From Panagrolaimus kolymaensis (taxonomy: Eukaryota > Nematoda > Chromadorea > Rhabditida > Panagrolaimidae), in contig JAJQJQ010000003.1 in the NCBI GenBank assembly GCA_028622995.1, positions 4,464,001 through 4,528,000 of the forward strand: a stretch of DNA of 64,000 bases, in the 5' to 3' direction. Below, one piece after another: positions 57,528 through 64,000 of the stretch. Both the position numbers and the translations under genes were made by a program. The notes below the pieces were generated by a model, which saw nothing but the letters and a program-made list of their open reading frames with translations, was not told the origin of the DNA and searched no databases. Within the stretch, counting starts at the first letter, position 1. Every line of letters begins with the position of its first letter.

Positions 57528-58091
57528 CTGAAATTGCTCGGTTTATTTATATTCGGATTGAAAGAGTTCAAAAAGCATAAGTTGAGTAACGTAATTTTTT
57601 CGATTATAGTTTTAATACCTCATAATAGGGATGGATGGCTCTTATTAAATTAACTCCAATTTTCGAGGTTCATTTAGCTTTATTGTTTTCAGAATAATGT
57701 TACAATAAAACTATGTGAACAAATTTCGATACTCATAGAAAAATCAAGCTTTTCAATAAAATTGTTATCATAAATGTATGAACCCTCCGCTTTCTAAACT
57801 GTTTGTGAAACTTGACCCACCAATGTTGAAACTTTGAAAAGCTTTTTTATATTCAGATTTTTATCTCCTTGAACTCTGATTAACTTAAACATCCGGGTCG
57901 ATGCTCAAGTTTTCTTGATGCTAAGAACGCATTCATCAAATTAAAGTTAGTAAAATAATATGAAAGACCCTATACTTATAAAACAATCAAACTCCCTTTT
58001 TCATTCACTGACTAAGATTTTTTAGTATATAAAATGCCAAAATTAATAAAAACTCAAAACCTCGCTCAATGCTTTTTTGATGAAAACCAAC
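57528..58091. other. Region upstream of the RNase III-like gene
   Basis: No convincing 5' exon was found on the minus strand, though one is required if the RNase III-like gene is functional. AT-rich, with no domain-bearing frame. Confidence 0.4.
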
Positions 58092-58334
58092 TTACTCGAA
58101 TCCAATGGAGTCTTTGAAGAAGCTTTTGATTGAAAACATGGAATAAAAAATTGAAGAATATCCTTGATCATAACGAAGTAAAGTTTTAGAAAAGAAGAAG
58201 TTTTCAACAAACGGCTGATTAATAATATAATCCAAATAATCTTTCAAAGATATAATGACGCTTTCCTTCCTAATAGTACGAACAAAAATAATAAGAGTTG
58301 ATAAAAAATTTATTATTGAAGAAGAGATATTCAA
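58092..58334 (-). pseudogene. Possible degenerate fragment of an RNase IIIa-like exon
   Basis: A short frame includes SLKDYLDYIINQPFVENFFFSKTLLRY, loosely like SLLRSVDYIIEIPLFQRKLGNWLLRF of the gene next door. It ends in ATTGGATTCGAGTAAGTTGG, close to the exon end and donor GATTGGATTTGGTAAGTTAAG of that gene. The middle of the domain would be deleted. The phase of its donor does not fit the first known exon of the intact gene. It may be a third, broken module; the evidence is weak. Confidence 0.3.
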
Positions 58335-58476
58335 GAAACCCGAAGGTATGCAGTCAATAGATCGAATGCTTCGAGTTTGTTGGAGAAAAAAAATGGAAGT
58401 GTGAGTATTGAGAGGGGATACTCAAGTAGTTCTTATTTATCATTCTTTCTTGCTTGCTAAGTTTTTTACAAAATTT

Positions 58477-58817
58477 ATTTGGATTGACCCACTTTGGAAT
58501 TTTTCAATCAATAGCCTAAATTTTATTAAGTAGATGAATTGCTTGAAGCTATATTGCTCTCCTTGTTTTTTTTTTACGATCATGACAGTTAGTATCCTTG
58601 TTTTGATGGAAGGTTTATCAGCTTTTTTGCATGCTATTCGATTGCATTGGTATGATTTTTTCATTAAAAAAGCTAGGAAATAAGTAGAATATTTTTAGGG
58701 TTGAATTTCAAAGTAAATTTTATGTTGGAACTGGAAAGGCTTTCGTTTCCTTTAATCTTCACCTTTGTTTAGAGAAATTAAAAAAGGGGCCTTATTATAA
58801 TAAATTTTTGTGATGTT
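58477..58817 (+). pseudogene. Broken duplicate of the V-ATPase subunit a gene (parts of exons 8, 12, 13)
   Basis: Sequence at 58477-58530 matches the exon 8 stretch encoding [15 protein letters not shown], with a one-base loss and a stop. It then jumps to the exon 12 part encoding [10 protein letters not shown]...[22 protein letters not shown], keeps the following short intron (G|GTATGA...TTTTTAG) and continues through exon 13 ([15 protein letters not shown]). About 1 kb between exons 8 and 12 is missing, and the frame is broken in several places. Retention of the intron shows that this copy arose at DNA level, not through an mRNA. Confidence 0.82.
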
Positions 58818-59166
58818 TTTTAATCATCTGTAGGTATTTTAATAAAAAAACAAAAAAATTAAGATATAAAATAAAAAAGGTAACAAAGAAAAACAAAAAT
58901 AAAGTATACCTGGTAAATAAATCCATAAAAAACCCCCTACCTTAAGGCACGATATTGGGCATCTTTGCGCATCACTTAAATAAGTGATAAATAAACTACA
59001 AAGTACATATATAGATAATACTTTGCCCTATTTACGATTTGAATTTTTTTGGCATTATTTACAAAATCATTCAAGTGAATCATAAAAATTTCATTCCAGT
59101 CGTTTTTGTTGATTGCTTTTTCTTGCTTATATTTATTATTTCAATTTATTTATTTCTGCTATCAAT

Positions 59167-62100
59167 ATGGATATAAATGATCACAATGAGTAATTCTAAT
59201 TATTATTTTTTAAATCGTAGTAAATATGTTTTTCAGGATTCTCAACCACTGCCGCATAAATCAATTTTTAAATAAAGCAACTGAAAAATTGCATGAGATT
59301 TTTTGTGATCGATGGTATACTTATAAAGAGCTTGAAGGCCATAATGACGAAGCTGAATGGATAAGTACAAAAAAATATGGTGATATGTTACTATCATTAT
59401 GTCCATCCCTTCCATCTCACATGGCCGAAATCATTCATACTGGAAACATTGATTTATGGGATGTTACTTTAACAACCACTGCTATTCAGGGTGTTACTGA
59501 TGCCATTCGAAGTTTTGGTGGTAATAGCGATAAAGAAGAAGATAAATATATTTACGAACTTAAAAGGATAAGAAATGAAGTATCACATAATCGAGGTATG
59601 AGTCATGTTTATAGAAATTAAATTAAAGATTATCTTGCAGAGTTTAAACTATTCGATTCCGATTATATGAAGTATTGTGATCAGCTTACAAACGTTTTGA
59701 TCAAGGCAGGAAGCAAATCATTTGATATAAAAATATTTAGAAAAAAGTTAATGGAATTCGGTCAACCCAAATTTATCGAAGTTATGAGCGAACCAAAGAT
59801 AATTGAAATTCCTAGTGAACCAAAAATTGTGGAAGTAGTAATCGATGAAAATGCTAAATTCCTACAGTTAAAAGACGAAGCAAACAGCTTGCTAAAGGTA
59901 AAATTAAAAATGTTTTCTCCTTTCAATTTGAAAAATTATAGGATAGAAAATTCACGGAAGCCATAGAAAAATACAATCAAGCTTTGGACCTTTCTGGAAT
60001 TACACCTGAAAAACAAGCATTATTATATTCGAATCGAAGTGCAGCTTATTTAATGTTGAATACAAGTGACTCTTTGTTGATGGCTAAAAGAGATGCGGAA
60101 TATGCAATTCGACTTTGGCCTTGTTGGTGGCGAGCTTATTATCGACTTGGAAGAGTTGAAGTTGAGCTCAAAGATTGGGGTGCTGCTGATGTAACACTTA
60201 AAAAAGCATTAGCTTTAAATCCCGAATCAAAGGAAGTTTTACATGAATTGAGTGTTGTAAGAGCTGAAGTGAGTATTAGCATTTAAGAATGTATGAGAAT
60301 TAATAATAAAAAAAATTCAGAGAGGAGTTTTATTACGACATGAAAATTATGATCCTAGTTTGCAGCCCCAAAGTGTTGATGAAATAGCCAAAGAAGCATC
60401 AACGAGGTTGGGAGTTTCTGAAGAGGAAATGAACAAAATTACAAAAAATATATTTAAATCTGAAGCATTTTCTTCTAATAAAGGTAAAGGCCATCAATAT
60501 CGTGAAGGATGGGGCGTTGAACGAGATTATGCAATGGCAGCTTCTTATTTTGCCAAATCAGCAAGAGAGGGAGACGCAGAAGGAATGTATATGTTAGGAT
60601 TGCATCATTATGAAGGAAAAGGAGTTGTCCGGGATTTTAGTTTAGCACTTGATTGGTTGAAAAAAGCTGCTAAATCAAAGCCACCTCGGGAACCAGTAAG
60701 TTTTATATACAATTTATATCAGCTCCTCATTATTACCTTAATATTTTAGAAGGGAAGTGGTGTTCCAGAAGCTCAGCATAAGCTTGGTATGATGTATGCA
60801 GATGGTATAGGCGTGAAACGTGATTATCATGAAGCTGCAAAATGGTACGAAAAAGCGATAGATAATGGTTCTGAAACTTCTGCAAATAATCTAGCAGTTC
60901 TTTACCAATTTGGACAAGGAGTAGAAAAATCCGAAAAAAAATCTTTTTATTATTTTAAGCTTGCAGCCGAAAAAGGTGATACAAGAGGAATGATGAATTT
61001 AGCCCAATGTTATTTTGATAGTAATGGAACTGAACCTTCGTGGTCTAAAGATCAAAATATCGCAGAAGGTAAAAACGTTTTTTTAATTTCCAATCTTATA
61101 ATCTAATCTTAGGTAAAAGATGGTTAAAAGTGGCCGAGCAAAAAGGCGACATGATGGCAACACAAGTATTAGAAAGTTATGAAAAAAATCTTCCGCACCC
61201 ATTAGCGAACAAAGAAGAAAAGTATGAGGAAATGATTGTAAAAACAAATCCATTAGATCAAGATGAATATGGGAAACATATAAAAGTAAACATCCGTTAA
61301 ATTTGATTTTTTTAACCGATTGATTTAGGAAGCCGCAAAAAATAAATCAGTTACAGCACAGCAACTCTTAGAAATATGGGGATTAATGAATGATTCAATG
61401 AATGCTTTTAAAAAAGCCAATTACGATGAAGTTTGCGCAAACTTGTGTAAAGCCATCCGCCTTGACCATGAAATTGCCGAAGTTCCAGAATTACTAAAAT
61501 TAACCGTTGAAGTAGGGTCGTTTTTTTTTTATCCAAACTCAAAATAACTAAATTACTTTCAGAAAAGAATAATAACTCATCCTGGTGATATCAACACTAT
61601 TATCTGCTTTGTATGGTTAAATTCAAAAAATCAACAATTATTGGAAATTGTTGAGGGATACTTAAAAAAGTTTCCTAATGACCCATTTTTGATTGAAATG
61701 AGTATATCTGGTTTAATTCAACATAAACGGCACCAAGAAGCACTAAGCTTATGTAAACTTGCTTTAAAGGTAATTATATTTTCACCAATTATTTTTAGAA
61801 AAATATATACTATTTTAGTTATATCCCAAATCACTTCGTTTTCTATATATTTACGCAATCGCCTTAGATTCAAAAGAAAAAGAAATACAAACGTTAGAAA
61901 CAATTAAAGCCTTCGATACATTTATTAATGAAGCTCCCATCGATCATCAAAAAGTTCCAGGTTGCCATTATCGCAAAGCAAAATTTTACTTTTTAAAACA
62001 AATTTTCTCAAAATTTATTGAATCATTTGAAGCCGGTTTAGAAAGCGAAAAGAAACAATTACGTTGCTTTTTACCATATGATTCCCAAGAAAAAAAACTT

Positions 62101-63208
62101 TTGGAAAAAGCTGTTCCGGTATTTGAAAATTTTAGAATAAAAAAGGATATCAAAGCTAAACCTGAAACATCGAATGGTAACATTTCTCTTTATTTTGTTA
62201 CCTAGCAAATATTTTTTTAGCAACTACCCTGCCATCGCCGAACATGCAACGAATTTTATTAGATCCTAAAAGAAAGCTTTTACTCACAAAAAATCGCGAA
62301 TATTTTATTGTGTCCTTTAAAAAATCTTCAGTCAAAGTTGTAGGAATGATTCACAAAGCGTCAAATACATTAGAAAAACCAAGTTTAGTAAATTTGAAAA
62401 AAATTACTTTGGATAAAATGGATCGGACAATTGATAAAATTTATAATGGGTTTCTTCTCCAAGCTAGAATTATTGATTGGGCTGTTACCACGGATGGAAT
62501 TAATACAGTTATTGAAGATGAAAATGGTGATCTTGAAAGGTTTATTTTAACTTTTTTACATATCTTGAGTTACGCTTTGGGTTTACCAACATAATGGGAT
62601 TATGGGAAGAAGTTGAGCTACCGGTTATGCAAGTTTAAATGTAAAAGTTATTTTTAACAAAACATTTATGCATAATACTTTAATCCTTCTGATTTTTTTT
62701 TTCACGTACATCAAAAAAAAGACGAAATAAAAATGAAAATTATGGGAAAGGACGATATTAACGTAATAACGATTTTATTTTATTTAGATTGATAGTGTAT
62801 AATTGGTCTCAAGCGCAAGATGAAAAAGAAGTTGTGAAGAACTTTCGTCCAAATTGCATGATCTCAATTAAAAATCCTCATATGCAACTTGGTATGGGTT
62901 TTACAACAGCAATTTGTGTGGAAAATCCTGAGCTTATTAATTTTGGTGAGATTATATTTTCATTTTTAGAGCATTTTTGTTCACTAAGCACATACTTACA
63001 AATTTTAGATAACACATCATCTGATAAACAATGCCATTGTTGCGGAAAAGACGAAACAAAATTAATCCCTTGTTATGATTGTCACATGTCTCTATATTGT
63101 TCGAAAGCTTGCCAAAAAATTGATTTCAACATCTTCAATCACAAAGATGTTTGCAAATATCTCAAACCTTTTTCCAGCATGACTTATAATTCACTTTTGC
63201 ATTCTTGA
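59167..63208 (+). CDS. HEPN (DZIP3-like), TPR, Sel1-repeat and MYND-finger protein
   Basis: Thirteen exons (59167-59189, 59237-59595, 59641-59897, 59942-60268, 60321-60695, 60750-61068, 61113-61285, 61329-61511, 61563-61769, 61819-62176, 62221-62539, 62788-62945, 63009-63208) join in phase to 1085 residues. The N-terminal ~190 residues follow the DZIP3/hRUL138-like HEPN pattern: a LWDVTLTTTAIQ segment, then ELKRIRNEVSH with the R-N-x3-H motif of HEPN nucleases, then a helix DYMKYCDQLTNVLIKAG. TPRs come next (AIEKYNQAL..., YSNRSAAYL, AYYRLGRVEVEL), then at least three Sel1 repeats (AEGMYMLGLHHYEGKG type), a beta-rich domain (about 840-1010) and a C-terminal MYND zinc finger (CHCC, CYDC, CSKAC, H, C). 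It probably acts as a scaffold; RNA cleavage or binding by the HEPN part is inference. The beta-rich part is unassigned; no SET domain is present, so it is not SMYD4. Confidence 0.88.
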
Positions 63209-63346
63209 TTTACTTAAGTACGGTTAACCCAATTATCGTATTTTAAAAGTTTATTATACATGATCCATGTGTCTGTCATTTCAAAACATAAAAAAAAGAA
63301 GCTAAATCCAAAAAAACTTTTTTGTACAATTTTGATTTACATTTTT

Positions 63347-63712
63347 TTAATAATATGAAACATAGCAAGCAGCTCCTTGAGTGGGGAAATATCCTCGAAC
63401 GTAAGCAAGAATTTCACATTTGAAAGTAAAATCATTAATTTTATACAAGTTAACTGCTTGACAATCATGTTGCACACATGCTAGTTTGCATTCATCAATA
63501 TCTTGAACGCTGGGGATTTCGTATACTTTGCCTCCACGACACTCGGTATATTGCATGAGATGGAAAGGTTTATCATTTACATATTGCATTTGGGGAAGAG
63601 CTAAAATATTACAAAAGCATAAATACTGTATATTTTTTCCTTGAACAAAAAACTTACAAACGCAACAATTAACGAGACCAAAGATGAAGAGAATGCTCCA
63701 AGCGCTGAACAT
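63347..63712 (-). CDS. Small secreted PAN/apple-domain protein
   Basis: Two exons (63712-63658 and 63600-63347) join in phase to 102 residues. A signal peptide (MFSAWSILFIFGLVNCCVS) precedes a single PAN-like domain: CRGGKVYEIP, DECKLACVQHDCQAVNLYK and KCEILAY, ending in AACYVSYY. The cysteine spacing (C...C-x3-C...C...C...C) suits PAN. PAN domains bind proteins or sugars outside the cell. Two in-frame ATGs further upstream (up to 63757) would add 15 residues before the hydrophobic core; I chose the ATG that gives a standard signal peptide. It has no neighbour in an operon-like arrangement. Confidence 0.76.
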   Translation of the reverse strand: MFSAWSILFIFGLVNCCVCKFFVQGKNIQYLCFCNILALPQMQYVNDKPFHLMQYTECRGGKVYEIPSVQDIDECKLACVQHDCQAVNLYKINDFTFKCEILAYVRGYFPTQGAACYVSYY

Positions 63713-64000
63713 GATGGTTTTGAACGTAAGTGTGATAAGCATTGAATTGGAATTCACCTATTTATATGTTTTTTTTTTTGATTACTTAAAGCTAACAACA
63801 ATAAAAAAAGAGAAAGGAGTGTAAACACGCAAAGAGTTTTAAAGACCATTTACAAACATGATGGTCAAACATATAAAAAATAACAATAGGCTAAATGGAC
63901 ACAATAAGGAAAACGGAAAACATATATCAAAACAAAGACGAAACATTTGTTTATTTTGTTTAAAAGCAGCATAAATAAAAAAGATCAAGAATAATACGTC

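Noticed and set aside
59167..63208. SMYD4-type methyltransferase
   Set aside because: TPR and MYND parts are present, but no SET domain motifs are found and Sel1 and HEPN parts do not belong to SMYD4.
1..64000. tRNA, rRNA and spliceosomal RNA genes
   Set aside because: No cloverleaf with a convincing T-loop (GGTTCRANNCC) or other RNA gene hallmark was noticed; a covariance-model search would be needed to exclude them.

Overview
The window reads as nuclear DNA of a nematode. It is strongly AT-rich, and its multi-exon genes have mostly 45-60 base introns ending in TTTTAG or TTTCAG. It carries an Srx-type chemoreceptor, a family known only from nematodes, and a kinesin that matches Caenorhabditis OSM-3 along its whole length. 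I cannot place the species more closely. I built the gene models by hand from open frames, splice sites and phase continuity; in almost every model the summed exon length is a multiple of three.

Layout. 1-3.4 kb: an intact intron-less THAP/Kolobok-type transposase gene (-) and, divergent from it, a one-exon gene for a P2X7 'ballast'-like zinc domain (+). 5.4-7.6 kb: DUF4140/DUF4139 protein (-). 10.0-11.7 kb: secreted SRCR/C-type lectin/kringle/LDLa/PAN protein (+). 11.9-17.1 kb: one gene for a membrane-anchored protein with two complete M13 (neprilysin) units (-). 18.1-20.1 kb: Wnt ligand (-). 21.6-24.1 kb: transmembrane ZP-domain protein (-). 24.1-27.6 kb: no gene seen. 27.6-30.3 kb: unrecognised secreted protein (+) and Srx receptor (-). 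31.1-34.5 kb: dihydrodiol-dehydrogenase-like oxidoreductase and ceramide synthase (+). 35.5-38.1 kb: osm-3 kinesin (+). 38.9-39.7 kb: a hAT-type MITE with perfect 8-bp target duplications. 40.2-45.3 kb: PP1 inhibitor-2 (+), RP2 homologue (-), F-box protein (+). 45.6-48.1 kb: SLC23 transporter (-). 50.8-54.1 kb: V-ATPase subunit a (+).

54.1-58.8 kb is a rearranged, duplicated stretch. The V-ATPase tail occurs again as a 3'-flank copy carrying a mariner-like MITE, and again as a broken exon remnant. Between these lies a Dicer-derived gene in which a degenerate RNase IIIa plus RNase IIIb module is present twice. 59.2-63.2 kb: a large HEPN-TPR-Sel1-MYND protein (+). 63.3-63.7 kb: a small secreted PAN protein (-).

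Most genes are independent housekeeping or developmental genes. Two of them (osm-3 and the RP2 homologue) belong to cilium biology. The most unusual parts are the Dicer-derived tandem RNase III gene, the double neprilysin, the HEPN fusion protein and the transposase/ballast pair. No tRNA, rRNA or CRISPR array was recognised.
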